64,000 nucleotides of DNA from Pleurodeles waltl (taxonomy: Eukaryota; Chordata; Amphibia; Caudata; Salamandridae): NCBI RefSeq assembly GCF_031143425.1, contig NC_090439.1:355502027-355566026 (forward strand). Reading direction: 5' to 3'. The stretch's first letter is position 1; each line of letters opens with the position of its first letter. Below are positions 22,860 through 35,893 of the stretch, piece by piece. The notes beneath the pieces were generated by a model. The model did no database searches. It was not told the DNA's origin and saw only the letters and a program-made list of their open reading frames with translations. The position numbers and the translations under genes are program-made.

Positions 22860-24210
22860 ATTTAGGAAGGTAAAATGTCTGTAGGTGAAGCAGCATGGTA
22901 TCGATATGCTCTGATGGAATTAATAAATAAAGTCTATTTTTCAGTCTCTTGGCAACAGACCTCTTTAGTTGAGGAACTTTAGTGGACAGTACTAATTGGA
23001 GCAGCACACTACTTAACATTGGTTGGCTTTTTGTCACTCTTTTTTGCTTACTTTTTATTTCAATGGCTTTCCTTACTATTCCTGTTTGTAATTCTCCCTC
23101 CTCCTCAAACCCTTTTGATTTAAATAGCATGTATTCTTCCTCTGCTTACATTTAGGGAACTACTTTTTTCTTTTTTCGTATGAGTGTGTGAGTTTTCTTG
23201 CTCTCTCCTTCATGTGCTCCTTCCCCACTGACATGGCCACTTCCATATGCTCTTTATGTGGCTCCTGTCTGTTAATAAATTGAAAATACCCACGATGGAG
23301 TGGACAGGCTTCCATAGTAAACTTGCCATCTGCAACCATAGACCACTCTGTGCAATATCTGAAATTGTTCTAATTAACCATGTTGCCCATACTTTATTTG
23401 GCATAATAATGGGCATATTTCCATAATTTCAGCCATGTAATAAGGCACTGAAAATGTTCTGTAGCGTAAGTAAGGTCATATGTAGCTGTTTTTTCCTGTT
23501 GAATATCTGTGATAAAGAGCTGCTGTAAACGCATACAAGGGACACACTACACTCATTTTTGCAGAGGTGCTGCTAAAGCCATACGGGTGTGGAATCCCTA
23601 CAGCCCGATGCCCAGGACATATTGTTTGGGGTCAAGGACAACAAGTTTTCAGACTTATTTTGTCCTATGGACAAATATGCCCCACCATCCCTTCAGCACA
23701 AACCCTTTGGCTGCCAATTGACACTACCACATTACAGAGCACGGAAAGGAATTGTCTACAGTTGAGGTAATATTTGTGTCTACATGTTAATGCTGTTCGA
23801 ACTTGTATTTACGGTTCATTAATACATAACTTTTATTAGGGTGAGCGTTCTACATAGGCTGTAAGCTCAGACTGTGCTATTAACAGTGGTTCCAGTAAAA
23901 AAAACAAAAACGTGTACACATGTTTGCCAAGTTTAAAAATATGAGGCGACGTATAATACTCCCAGGTTAAATGCTAATATTTGCAGAAGCTTGAAAGCAA
24001 GATTGATGATTTTTTGCTTTCAAAATGAACTGTTTAAAAAAAAAAGGAACTAGGAAAAAAAGGCTTTGCTAAAACTACTGTGAAATTTTAGGAACCATTT
24101 CTTTGAAGCATCATTTAGTAAAATGTCTTGATGCATGCTAGTATTTCCTAAAACTATTCCTAATGGAAAGTCAGTGTAACCAGTTTCAACAAAACTGTAG
24201 GAATCATGTA
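22860..24210. other. no recognisable gene
   Basis: AT-rich sequence, probably intronic or intergenic, upstream of the FBXO15 F-box exon. No motif-bearing open frame or splice-flanked coding block was found. Confidence 0.35.
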
Positions 24211-24214
24211 TATA

Positions 24215-24281
24215 AACAAACATTGGCAAAGCCAATAGGTCTGACATTGGTGGTCAGTCTTTTGGTTTTGTCAGTGCATGT
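24215..24281. repeat. short inverted-repeat element, copy 2 of 3
   Basis: Starts ACAAACATTGGCAAAGCCAAT, matching copy 1 (391-473) and copy 3 (34987-35048). Its right end, GGTTTTGTCAGTGCATGT, is a weaker inverted match. Confidence 0.4.
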
Positions 24282-25425
24282 CTGGTTTTGACCTGGTTTT
24301 GGTAAAACTTTGTTATGGAATCTTCTGGGCCCTCATTATTGTAACCAATATTACTAAAAAGCTATTTATTTATTTTTGTTCCCAAAAAGCACACATTGCC
24401 ACAGTAGTTCTTGGCACTGAACAAAACTATATGGTGTGCCGATATGCTCCTTGTAAAAAAGCTGATTGCAATCATTGTAATGTAATATAACATGGATTTG
24501 TAGAGCACAGAGCTCGTAACCCTTGAGGGTATCCAGGTGCTGAGTAGAAGCGGGTTCTGCAGGTACGATTAGTCACAGTGAAGCCAACCGATAGACGGTT
24601 AGAGAGAGGTAGAATTTTAATAAAACAATAGGTCTTAGTTAGCACCAGACCTTATTAGGGGGACAATTCTTAAAGAAAGTCACAAAAGTGCACCCATGGC
24701 ATATGTCTTTGCATTAGTGAAGATTTACAATTTCAGGAATTCACCAGAATTTACAGAAGTAGTCCATTAAATCATACTCCTAGAAAATATTTCTGAACTG
24801 TACCTTGTCATGCGCAAATCTGCGTGTGTAATTTTCTAATCTTTCTCAGTATGGGAAATGATTAGAGAAGATCAGAGGAAAACTGTTTAAACATGCATTT
24901 TAGTAGGTTTGTACAGACTCAAAAGGGGATACCAACCCTGTAACTACTGCTTACCGCTTCCTCCAGTCCCAGTATGTAGATCTGCAGAAAGGTGGCAATA
25001 TAAGAAAGCTGCTAGTGTTAAAGCCCTACTATAGTATTAGTCCAGGCATAATCAGAAAATCTATTATCAGAGCTCTTATATGACGAGGTTGCTGCCATAA
25101 TTTGTTGCTGCACTACATGATCCCAAAGGAAGAAGTAGATTTTTTTTTTTTTTTTTATCAAGACAAGTAGATTTATGAAGCAACCTGCCCCATGGACAAG
25201 TAGATATTTTTTTAAATTCCACACCCCTGTAAAAACACTTTTATGAAGATATTTACCAATGCTAAATGCAAATATGCAAGAAAGAGCTACAAAATTCAAT
25301 TTGTGTTTGCCTTCAGTCATTTGTGTTACTTCACTGGATATAAAATGTTTGCTGCTGAAAAATATTGAAGCTATTATAAGTAACTTTTCTTTTTTTGTGT
25401 TCTGCTTCACCTTTCCAATCCACAG

Positions 25426-25530
25426 TTTACCTTCAGAGATAGTGCTGACAGTATTATCCTATTTAGATCCTGCATCTTTGTTGTGCATGGGATGTGTTAA
25501 CAAGTTGTTTTACCTACTCTGCAATGACAA
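25426..25530 (+). CDS. FBXO15: FBXO15 exon encoding the F-box
   Basis: This 105-bp exon encodes LPSEIVLTVLSYLDPASLLC then MGCVNKLFYLLCND, an F-box. The F-box binds SKP1 and so links a substrate receptor to the SCF ubiquitin ligase; FBXO15 is an F-box protein known from pluripotent and germ cells in mammals. The acceptor is a pyrimidine-rich tract ending CACAG (25421-25425) and the donor is AA|GTAAGA (25531 on). The exon begins with the third base of a codon and ends with two bases (AA). The next exon supplies T, giving Asn, so the joined reading is CND-N-VLWYRIYS, closely similar to mammalian FBXO15. Upstream exons were not found. Confidence 0.85.
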
Positions 25531-26144
25531 GTAAGAAAACTTCATATCTTTCATATTAACATTTTGCGACATGTTATACTTGGTTTAGCATTGACCTAGT
25601 GGACAGTAGATGTTGATCTGTGTTAGACTCTTTAAGTACTAAAGACCACATGTTACTGCGATGTCTGCTTCTCTTAAAAATATGTGTTTTTAAAAGGCCC
25701 TTACATAAGTTGAATGTTTGAACAGTAGTAGAAACAAAAACAGTCCCATTTGAAATGAAAATGGCAAAAATATGTTAGCCAGGTAAGTTTTTTAAAAAAA
25801 GATTAAGGCTTAAAACAAATATTCTATTTGGAGAATTGTCATTTTAAATATGTTTAGAGATTTATGCATTGATGTTATGTGGTAATCAAATAGACCCCAA
25901 AATATGAACAAATGTTGAAAAATGAAAAATAAAAATTATTTTAAAAAATCAATATATTTTAAGAAACTGTATTTTTTTCCTTTTACTCCCTTTGGCTTCT
26001 CAATGAATATCGTATATTTTTCTGCATTGAAATATTATGTTTGTACTAAATATATCTTTGTAAAACAATTTTTCTTTTAGACTTGATTTATATGAATGAA
26101 GTGTATTCTTGTGACAAGCCTCTTTTACTCTCTCTTCAGCTAAA

Positions 26145-26425
26145 GGTGGGGGGTGTTGGGGTAGTTTAGGGGTGGGACGGGGTAGTTTTAAAAAAAAAAA
26201 GTTTTTTTAGGGCTTAGGGCATGTGGGGTAGTTTTAAGTATTAGGGGTGGGGGTTGTCCTGGACCTCTGCGCTGGTTGCTTGAAAGAGCCATGCATGCTG
26301 TTTCGCATGCCGTTTCGTTGTAAAGGCATGAATGGTAAAGGCATGCATGAAAACAATGCAGTTGTGGTTCTGACTGCGTTGTTAAGGCATTCTTTGTTCC
26401 AGCATGCGTTGTTCCATCATACAAC
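26145..26425. repeat. G-rich and GCATGC-rich intronic repeat
   Basis: A GGGGTAGTTTT motif recurs four times or so (26155-26250), followed by repeated GCATGC(A/C)TG words and GGCATG..TAAAGGCATGCATG, ending near AACCCAAAG. It resembles a dispersed repeat with internal short repeats. It lies about 0.7 kb inside the FBXO15 intron. No gene is inferred. Confidence 0.4.
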
Positions 26426-27989
26426 CCAAAGGGAGATTACCCAGATGATTACTGCGTTTGTATTGTCAAATAAGTAAACAAGAAGCTATATATATCGGCA
26501 TCAACATTTCTCAAAACTAAGTGCAGTGAATAAAGCAAGGTTAACACCTAGTGCTTGTGAACCAGTGCCTGTAAATGGCACATATGAAAGACATTAAAAG
26601 AAAGAAGGACACAGCACACAGGCAAAACATATCTGATTTTAGTACATGAACTAAGTATTGGAGAAAAAGATTCAGAGAGTATAATGTAATAAATAAAAAA
26701 AATACTAGTTTTGCTGTATCAGATGTCAAGGGCGTTTTGACCCCAATTATTTGAGGATCATCATCAGGACAATAATGCTTCAATAATGCAGTGCTGCCAA
26801 AAGAAAGAGAATTAGAGAGAAAAAGATAAAGAACCAGGACTGCGTTAGAGAATGAACACACCTCAAGATCACTGACCTGATAAGCATGTCAGAGAGAGTT
26901 GCAATGAAGATGAACTAAGGCAATGACCAGAACTAATTGCCGAAATACTCCTAGGCCCCATGGCAGGGGATGAATTCTGTGTGGTTCTCTATAGAGGCAC
27001 GTTGTCCTAGTAACCTAAAAATTAAAAATACATACGTTCACAATGGTTTTTTAATTCACAAACTGAGACAGTATTTACAGAATTCTCAAGTCAGACTAAG
27101 ATATATACGAACGTCACAATAAACAAAGAAAACATACAAAAACTTGCAGTAAATGCTATTGTAGGGTCTACCATCTTCCATGTGAAAAAAATGAATCTTG
27201 GAACACTGATTTGTCAAAACAAACAATGATCGTAGTCATAGCACAGCTAAACATTTTAATGATCAACTCGAAGGGGATTGGAAGTAGGCCAAATTTGTGG
27301 GCATTGATTGCATACTCAGAAATCCAATTTGGGGGGGGGGTGACATACGGTTTTGACTCTTAGGAGGAAGAAATCAAGGTTTATCTTTGAGACAAGTTCT
27401 TTGACACAGAAGGGGATAAATATGGGTGAGTAGCTACATGTGCACCTTAAATTATTGTTATGTGAGTCTGTCTGGCTTTGTAGTTTTCATTGAACTGTTT
27501 TTATTATTTTGAAGGCTTTGTTGTTTTATAATTTTCTAGAATTGTTTAAACCTCTACTCTTCTTATTTGCTACTTGAGCTATATAGTGTTTAATTGTGAT
27601 TGCGGATCTTACATAATACTACAATATCAATTAAGTTTGTTTAGGTATAAGGGTACTTTAAGCCTCAATGAATTTTGAATTGTGTGTCAACACTGTTGAA
27701 TTGAAAAATGCCATATTTTAAAATTAGTATGTTTCCTTTGTTTATTGTGATGTTAGTATATAAGGGGAACATAATAGCCGCCCGATCATGTGATCAAAAC
27801 TGATGGTAAAAACGCATTGTGTAGTGGAATAAAAGTATTGTGCTTCAGTACATGCTGGCTTGTGTGGCTCATCGTTTCACTTTTATGTGAAGAACAAAGT
27901 GAACTAAGCGGAGATGATTCTCAGCAACGGCCGCTGAAGAGCTCCCGTTTGTTTGGATAGGCGTCCATATCGTGTGTATTTAGAAGAAG

Positions 27990-28335
27990 CAAGATATTTA
28001 TATCTATATCCTCACTGCTTCGGCGATGCCGCGCAGCACCAAATCGCCGGTGGTGCTTCGCCACTGCGGCTAATATCCAATACTTTTCTACACACACTAT
28101 AGAAAGAAGGACAGCACTCAGGATGCCAGAAAATAAAGTGTTTAATCCTAGAGCAAAAGTTCAGGAACGTGTTTCGGCAAACAAATGCCTTTCTCAACCA
28201 TTGAGGCACCATATTGCCTCTCTTTTAAATGATCACGTGTCACCATTCTCCACCATTCACCTCTGTGCTTGTCAGTTCACTCAAAGGGTATCTCTGCTAT
28301 CTAATCCCTGATTTCTTTACTGTATTGCAAGATGT
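27990..28335 (-). repeat. possible inverted tail of the Penelope-like element
   Basis: Reading the minus strand gives a segment with GGTTGAGAAAGGCATTTGT, GCCGAAACACGTTCCTGAAC and TAAACACTTTATTTTCTGGC. This layout is familiar from Penelope terminal regions. It sits head to head with the GIY-YIG coding remnant at 28381. Inverted terminal pieces are common in Penelope copies, but I could not match it to the far end here. Confidence 0.35.
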
Positions 28336-28380
28336 TACAGATAAGAATCTCTACATAATGAATGTAATAGAGTAGAGACA

Positions 28381-29110
28381 TTGAAGAGAGAAGATCTGAT
28401 CTTTCATAAATCCTCCAATAAAGTCAAAAAATCTAACCACCAATGGTTCATTACTACGTATAATATAGCACATGCTAAGATAAGAGCCATACTTAACAAA
28501 CATTGGCACGTGTTGAAGAGTGATCCCATAATAGGGAATGGATTACCACAAAGACCCATGATAATGTATAGAAGAGGTGTATCTACTAGAGATAAGGTGG
28601 TCAGAAGTGATGCGAGAAAGACTCAGAGTGAGACATGGTTAATGAAAGGAGAATGATTTCTAACTTGTAAAAAATGTAAGGCTTGCAAAAATGGAGAGAA
28701 TGCAAAAGAATTGATAATAGACAGCAAGATCGTACATAGGATCCGGGGAACGTACAATTGTAAGAGTGATCACGTAGTGTATGTCCTGAGATGCACTTGT
28801 ATGAAATTGTATGTTGGGGATACAACCTTGCAAGTGCACAAATGGATTCTACAACATTTGAGAGCGATCAAGAATAGAGATACCACATACCCAGTAGCAA
28901 GGCATATGAATGAGATGCATGGAGGAAGATTAGGCTAAATAAAATATTTTGTGATCAATGGAATTAAAAAATATAAGAGGAGGCAACAGAAAGAGATCTT
29001 AGGATAATGGAATCTAAATACCTTATTCTACTCAATAGTAAAGAACCTGAAGGGGTGAATGCAGGAGAAGAAATGCATGTACATATATGCCGATGCGAAG
29101 ATATAAGTAC
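28381..29110 (+). pseudogene. Penelope-like element, 3' coding part with GIY-YIG endonuclease
   Basis: Two in-line open segments (28381-28656; 28711-28938) are separated by a stop. The first contains SDPIIGNGLPQRPMIMYRRG, the linker after the Penelope RT. The second has NCKSDHVVYVLRCTCMKLYV followed by GDTTLQVHKWILQHLRAI and YPVARHMNEMHGG. VVYVLRC and YVGDT correspond to the GIY and YIG halves, the spaced cysteines are typical of Penelope endonucleases, and the H-x-H end is present. The usual catalytic Arg after the YIG half is His/Lys here, and stops break the frame. The RT itself is absent, so this is a 5'-truncated copy inside the FBXO15 intron. Confidence 0.75.
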
Positions 29111-32100
29111 GGATTATGATTCAAAGTATGCTTAGTTGCTGAAGTCCAATTATGAGCAGGGTTAAGGTTTTCAAAAATATTTTTTATAACTTGAATCATT
29201 TTTAATGTGAAGTGTTTTAAAAAAAAAAAATTTATGGGTGTAAAGGGTATTCCCTGTGAATGCTCTCCACAGATATGACAAGAAGATTAGAGAAGTGTGA
29301 AGAATTGAAGCTTCTCACCTAGTAATAAATTAGGGAAAAGTCATATAATCACTATGATCAATATACGTTTGGTCCTTGATATTATGGTTGCAGAACATTT
29401 TTGGAATTATGTTTTGAAAGACAACCACACCATATAATTTCTAGCCATGCCATCAGATCCACACACACTCCAATTATGGGCAAGTTTGAATGCGCCTCAT
29501 GTTATTTAATCCTGACCACCAAATTTTGCTATATTTTACCTCTTGGGCGGTCATTATTTCTACTTCTTTCTCTGCTCCCATTTTGGTCTGTTAGGAGTAC
29601 TTAGAATCAGACTAAAAGTAGCTAGTAAAGGTTTGATGAATACTGAACCCTAACACATTAAATATTACCATGGGGAGCTTGGTCAAATCCTTATCTGTGT
29701 GTGCGAAGAATAACAACTGCTAATTCTTATTTGCTCTGTTGTCTGCACAGAAATCTAGTTCCCAAAAATGACTTTGTATACAGATAATAAAATAACTGTC
29801 AGAAAGTAGACTCTAGCTTCCCTTAAGTGCATCGTAAGTGTGTGTGTGGTTTCAAACCTTTAACATACATTTTCCACACAATACATTTCTGAACAAGAAA
29901 TCTCTGGAAGACACTTTTAAAACAGTGGTTAAGTTGTGGGTTTCAGAGTGATAATGTTGATTCATGACATGGAGCTATTGTACAGCACAGCAAAGCCTGA
30001 AGAGACATCGTTAATGCTAAAAAAACAAAAAGTTTTCACCATTCAACCTAATATATATGTGTGTGTGTCGGTATGATACCAAACACTGCCTTACAAATAC
30101 ATTCCAGAACAATATGTAAATTCAGCATTTCTTCCTCCCAGAGCTCATGAAAGAAGTACCAGCTCCTTGCTCAGTAACTACTCCTTTTGTTGATTGAGAA
30201 AGATACAATGATGTTTGTGGTATTCAATATACAGTTGTGAAACATTTCCAGTTTACTGACTAAAGGCCAATAAGGATATTTTTGACAGGATGGTGCATCT
30301 GAAAGGCCAAAGGTCAGTCGCATAAACAGCTACACCTCTTAGACTGTCTGATCTGTGCTTGATGTATACCAACCATAACTCCTGCCCTTACGAAAGGCAC
30401 TAGCCCATCATAAGGTACAACAGACCACCCCACAGCAGAGAGCACACTCATAGCCATCTCTTGGTTCTTTCTTCTACTCACCTTTCCCTGTAGCCTTCTG
30501 AGTTCTTTGGCCCTTAGGTTGAATTCCATGTTTACACAGCCTGACTCCCCTTGGTGAACCATGGAAAGCTAGCACTGTCCAAACTAATGTAGGAGAGGGC
30601 CAGCCTCTGAAAACTGGAGCTAGTCTCTAGCTAGATCATCTTGGACTCTACAGCCCAAAACAAGCTGAGCTTTCACGTGGCTTCAGGCTGCCAATAAGGT
30701 CTAACTCCATGCACCAAGAATTGAAGGTTAGGGAAAGAGACACGCAAGATATGGCTGAACTGTACACTGTGGATCCAAACAAACCTCTGCCAATCCCAAC
30801 TTCCATGTTTTACCAAATACTGTGTCCCTATGCAAATATTTTATTTCACTAAGTTTCATTTTTAGGACTCTCTTGAGGCAGCTCATGTTCCATTGCTTGC
30901 AAGGCATTTTCTTTTTGTACTGACAGAGGGCTTATAGCCTGTCCATTGCTTACCACTGGTTGGCTCCATCATCACTCTTATGTGTTTTTCTCTGCTTGAT
31001 CAATGTGTGTTAGCTTCACTCGCTTTGTGTGTTTGTTCCTCCTCTAGAGCATGACCTGAGTACTGTTTCTTTTCCCAGTGCCCTTCCACTGCTCGTACTT
31101 TTGGAGATTTTTTTTTTTGTCTTGTTTTGTTGAAGCACTCCATAAGAGTGCATGTGTTGCACCCTGTATCCTTCATGTGCTTCTCTCTCTTCTGCACAGT
31201 GTTATTTGAAGGCCTTGAAAAATCATTAGAAGGTTACTAGACCTGCAGGTTGAGTAACTTGAATAAGCTTCTCGAACTAACTGTAATGGATTTGACCCCT
31301 AAACGGGTCTTGCGTTGTGGGATCCTAGGCAAATAATTTATTTTTTACAATCTCACCTTTTTCTTCAGTGCACCTTCAAATATGTGAGTTCAGCATTTCT
31401 GCTGTATAAAAAAAAAAAAACTCTTTTGTTTGAATAAATTGATTAAACGTTTGTTCCATTTATAAAAATAATCTAGCTCACATATAGGTGCACATGATCC
31501 ATTGCTTGCTTCCTAGTTTACTAATAGCATTGCCACCAGGGCAGGATTGCTTCGCTGCTTATGATTAAGCACTCAATTTTAATACATATATTACTAAAGC
31601 ATGATGTGGCACCGCACTCATTTATAGACAGTAAATTTCCAAGAAATTACCAAAAAACTTCCAACTGACTTGCAACTTTACTGATAAAACAATATAGTGT
31701 ATTAACAATCTGTGAAAATTGGGTTTCAGAAAATATAGTTATCATTTGCACATCACCAAGTAAAGTGTTCTGATTTCTTCTCATCCCATTAAAATATTGT
31801 TTTAACCACACAGAAGCTAAAAAAATGGGCTTTTACAGCTACAGAAATATATTTTGAAATGTTTGTACAATTGACTTAGTTATTTACATGTTTTGTGTTA
31901 GGAAAAACCTGACACCCTACAGCCTTTCATTTCAGACTCTTCGTACAGCAGGTAAGATAGTTCACCTTACAGAATCCTGGAACTATGCAGTCACAAGGAA
32001 AATTAATTGTAAGACAAACTGACTTTTAATCTCTTTCTCTAAACACAGAGCAAATATGACAAGATAAGAACAAGATTTAAAGGCATCTTTATTGCTCCTT

Positions 32101-33230
32101 CAATTCCTGCCTGAAGAGAACACCTATTGTTTGTCAGCTGGTCAGAAGGGCCAGTAGGTTCAAAAAACAGCTCGACCTGATAAAATATGACTTGCCATAG
32201 AGAGTAGACCTAGAAAGGGACGTGCTCGGCTGATATTTCTGTATTTAGGATTAATGTCAACACATTAAAATTTAGGCTATGCCTTTAGAAACATGGCAAC
32301 AGAGGACAGTGCTTCCATGACATGAATTGAAAGAGGAAAGAAGGGCAACGCATGTGACATCATAGGACAGAAAAATATAATTCATCCAAAGCGACAATGG
32401 CACCAAACAGCCCTTAAGTGCACCCTGCTTATAACTGATATTAAAGTTGATATGTCTCTAGGAGGTAGAAGATAATGCACCGAACAAAGGATGGGTTTGG
32501 GATTCCCACTACGAAGGAGGGATGTTTACATTCAGTGTTGTGTGGACCCTTGTGCCAGCTCAGCACTGCACTCTGGCTAGCTGCTGGGACAGTTTCGTAG
32601 ACCACTACAGTAAATTCAATTTAAATGGTGTATTGTTTTAACACAAAGCTTTTTTTCGGACTTGTACAGTCAGTCTAGCTTAAGTTGCCACCTTACGTGA
32701 CCCCTTTTTCCATTTAGTTTTTGTGTTCTGTATGTGGTCATAACATCCACACTTGTGGGGCTGCTTTCACTTACCTGGTGCAGTGCCCAGCTGTTGTGAA
32801 ATCATGAATTTTACCATGCAGTAACATTAGGTCACTGGTACTGGAGATACAAATGTTGGGTCCTTACAACTATAATATTGGTCTCTATTAAGCTTTCTGA
32901 GTATGAAGATAAACTACCTGAATCTCAAAAACAGAAGCTCATACTGCACCTGACGGCTGCAGTGTTATTTTCCTGAAATAACATTGGCGCCGCAGAACGC
33001 GTAATCCTAAACCTTACACCAGCTGTGAGCCACCATGCATGTACTTTAAAGGTCGATCTAACAACCAATCAACAGGCCACGAAAAAAATCATAAAATTTT
33101 TCCTAGACCTGCAGGTTGGGAAACTTGAATCATCTCTTTGACCTAATTGTCTCACATAATATGATCCTCGTCAAATGAGAATATCCTCTATACAATATGC
33201 TTCCTCTATTCAATAGTTGTAGTCAGACAC
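29111..33230. other. intronic sequence of FBXO15, no gene recognised
   Basis: AT-rich sequence with short open frames only. A minus-strand frame at 30314-30562 (82 codons, rich in Arg/Lys/Gln) may be part of an old repeat, but I recognise no domain. A 50-bp exon-like block at 31902-31951 was considered and rejected. Confidence 0.4.
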
Positions 33231-33239
33231 AGCATGGTC

Positions 33240-33995
33240 TAAATCTGTAGGGGTTTTCGGTTTTGTGTTAGTGAGAGCCAAGTCTAGCATGTCTGTTTGA
33301 ATTTTATGCCAAGGACGCAAGCTCTTAATTGGTTAAAAACTGTTTGCTGAGAGGGCTTTTATCAGTGAAAATTAAATCAAACATGAGTGCCAGATGGTCA
33401 GACCACGTAAGAGGCAATGTCCTCTTAAAAAATAGGCGTGATTATCCGAGGAAATCCCATGTAGTGGATTACCTACCACATATGAAGTGAAGTGAAAATC
33501 TTGAATCTCTGTCTGACCGATTATCCAGATGAAAATTAAAATCTCCAAGAACTGTGTAATTTGTAGGACGTCTGGATTCCAGGTATGGGCTAAAAACCTG
33601 GATAAAATGAGTTCTACAGCCAAGAGGATGATAAATCAGTAGCCCTCTAAAAGTGTTATTGGGGTTCACTTCAGTTTTAAGAGTGCTTCACAATCTGCAG
33701 TAGGGGGGTTGTAGCAAAAGTGGTAGTAAGCTGATCCCAATAAACTATTGCAAGTCCCCCACCTCTTTGTCTGGATCATTCTGATCTACAGATTGAGTAT
33801 CCTGGTGGAATTGCAGCAACTAGGTCGGGCCGGAGTAGGGATCAGCCCATGTTTCAGTAATAAATGTAGATGTAGGGTTTCTTAAAAAAAAAAAAAAAAA
33901 AAAAAACTAAATTCAATCTTGTTTTTAACTAAGGATGTGACATTGGTCACAGTGCATTTAAACAAGTATTCCTCAACTGGCTTGTTTAAGGTAGC
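33240..33995 (-). pseudogene. L2/CR1-type LINE endonuclease remnant
   Basis: Minus-strand translation gives TVLGDFNFHLDNRSD (33530-33560), the APE endonuclease GDFN box, preceded by LLIYHPLGC and FSPYLESRR. Downstream it gives WSDHLALMFDL (near 33390), the SDHxxL catalytic end. Both are characteristic of L2/CR1 LINEs. Stops and frame changes occur between blocks. RT is not present on this strand here, so it is a fragment. An A-run of about 24 lies at 33882-33905. Confidence 0.65.
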
Positions 33996-34986
33996 TTAAA
34001 CATCAGAGCTGATGTTTCTTATTCTACTATTAGTTAATGAGAAATTGCAAGTGGGACATTGCTCCATGTTAGTAGTCTCCAATTCCTGGATAGTGCAATT
34101 GAGTTATTTGCAGGGGGCATTACATTTAAATAGTTCATCCCTGGTATACTTCACCAAATCAGTGGATTGGGATGTTAAATGGGGAGGGGGGCTGGCGCTG
34201 CGCACTATTCTGAAGCGGATGGATGCAGATGGGCTTGCCTTTGGCATGCCCGCTGCATGCATGAGCTATCGCTGCCAGTAAGAGGCTAAGAGAACATTGG
34301 GCTGCATTATCTGTGCCCATGGCACTGGACGTAATGCAAACTCCTTAAAAAGTTGTGCTGTATACTAATTTGAAAGTTTACAGGACTTATTGAAGTCCTT
34401 TTTCCTACAGAAGAATTCATTATTCCTGGACTCTGGCAATGTCTATTGTAAAGATCTCTGACACTGACAGAGTAAATATGGCAGCGGGCACCTGTGATTC
34501 ATCCAGGCAATCTATATTGACTGCTAGCACTCAATTAAACAAAACCCCTTTTGAATGCACTGTACCAAGAGTCTTGTACTGTACAATAATGTTAAGTGGT
34601 TAATAGAACTATCCATATGATAGTTATATATACATATAACTATATATTTTTTTATGATAAAAGAACTTCGACATACTCAGGCCTCGCACTCTCACAACAA
34701 ATTGAGAGGTCAATTCAGTTGTCTTGTGTCTATATTCTAAATTCTTTCTAAACATGGAGCAACATTAATGTCTATTAAATCAAACACAATGCTGGGCTGG
34801 CAGTGTCCTCCATTTTTTTTTCTAATTGCTGACTGGAGGGAATGAGACCTCTTATTCAGAGTAAGGCCATGAAACACAGACCGTGTAAATGCCTGTCAGC
34901 AAGAAAAATAGGTGGTATTACGCAGAAAGCACTGGTTCTCTTTTTGAAACTTTCAGCCATGGTGCACAGCAGGAGCAGCAAACCTA

Positions 34987-35048
34987 AAAACATTGACAAA
35001 GCCAATATGTCCTGTAGGTGAATCAATGACTTTGCCAATGCTTGTTTT
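34987..35048. repeat. short inverted-repeat element, copy 3 of 3
   Basis: Left end AAACATTGACAAAGCCAAT and right end GACTTTGCCAATGCTTGTT are inverted matches of about 18 bp with few differences. It belongs with 391-473 and 24215-24281. Confidence 0.5.
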
Positions 35049-35737
35049 TTTGTGTTTTTTTTTTTTGCAGGGCAGGAGTTTGGCAGCAGGCAGGCAACAA
35101 CACAAGATGGGGTTAGCACGTTAGAGGTAACAGTCATTAACTCAGGACGGGTGGGGCAATCACTGCTACAGGTGGCAAGGGGCAAGCAACGAGTTGGAGG
35201 AAGACAGAAGGGAGGGATGGGATTAAGTGGAAAACCCAAGCTACAACAGAAAGGGGGCTGGGAGTAGGCATGCATCAACAAAGAGAGGGAAAGGAACCAC
35301 GGAGAAGGCTGAGATGGGTTAAGAAACAACATGGAGAGAGAAAGCAACACCACTGAGAAGGAAGGGGCAAGCAATACAGGCTTCGGAAAACCTACTTGCC
35401 CACTCACTATGGTGAGTCATATTTTATCAGGCCAAGCTATTTTCAGGACCTCTTCGTCCCTTCTGGTGAATTGACAAAGGACAGGTGTTCTGCTCAGTCA
35501 TAAAGTGAGGGAGCAATGAAGGTGTCTTTAAATATTGTTATCTTATCACATGTATTCAGTGTTCAGAGACAGAGGTCTAAAGTCAGTTTGTCATCTGACA
35601 ATTAATTTTCCTTCTGACTGAGGAGTTCCAGGATTTTGTAAGGTAAACTCTCGGACCCGCCTGTACTAAGATTGTATAATGTAAGTCTGGATTTAGGGTG
35701 TCCGTTTTTTCTAACACAACATTTAAAAATCAAAGGG

Positions 35738-35893
35738 CCTGATTTAGAACTTGGTGAACGGGCTACTCTGTGACAACGATGACGGAAGTCCCTTCCGCTG
35801 AAATCTAAATCCCATTGAATATAATGGGATTTACATTTCAGCGGGCAGGACATCTGTCACCGTTGTGATGGAGTAACCCATCTGGCAAGTTCT
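35738..35893. mobile_element. foldback miniature element, about 75-bp arms
   Basis: The left arm 35738-35816 (starting CCTGATTTAGAACTTGG, ending AAATCCCATT) pairs with the right arm 35823-35893 (starting AATGGGATTTACATTTCAGC, ending GGCAAGTTCTA) with scattered mismatches and small gaps around a 6-base centre. No coding content. Foldback miniature DNA element in the FBXO15 intron; superfamily not determined. Confidence 0.75.

Noticed and set aside
21954..22865. Overlapping plus-strand open frames in GC/CT-rich DNA
   Set aside because: They are antisense to the 5' end of a minus-strand LINE, and the composition explains the lack of stops.
27760..27980. TATATAAGG followed by AATAAAAG, LTR-like
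   Set aside because: No second copy, no TG...CA ends with target duplication, and no adjoining retroelement in the right orientation.
31902..31951. Exon-like 50-bp block between FBXO15 exons (TTAG acceptor, CAG|GTAAG donor)
   Set aside because: Its length is not a multiple of three and would shift the frame between two exons that join in phase and match mammalian FBXO15 without it.
34856..35407. 183-codon minus-strand open frame rich in Leu, Ser, Pro and Cys
   Set aside because: It runs through the short inverted-repeat element at 34987-35048 and a T-run, and has no recognisable domain.
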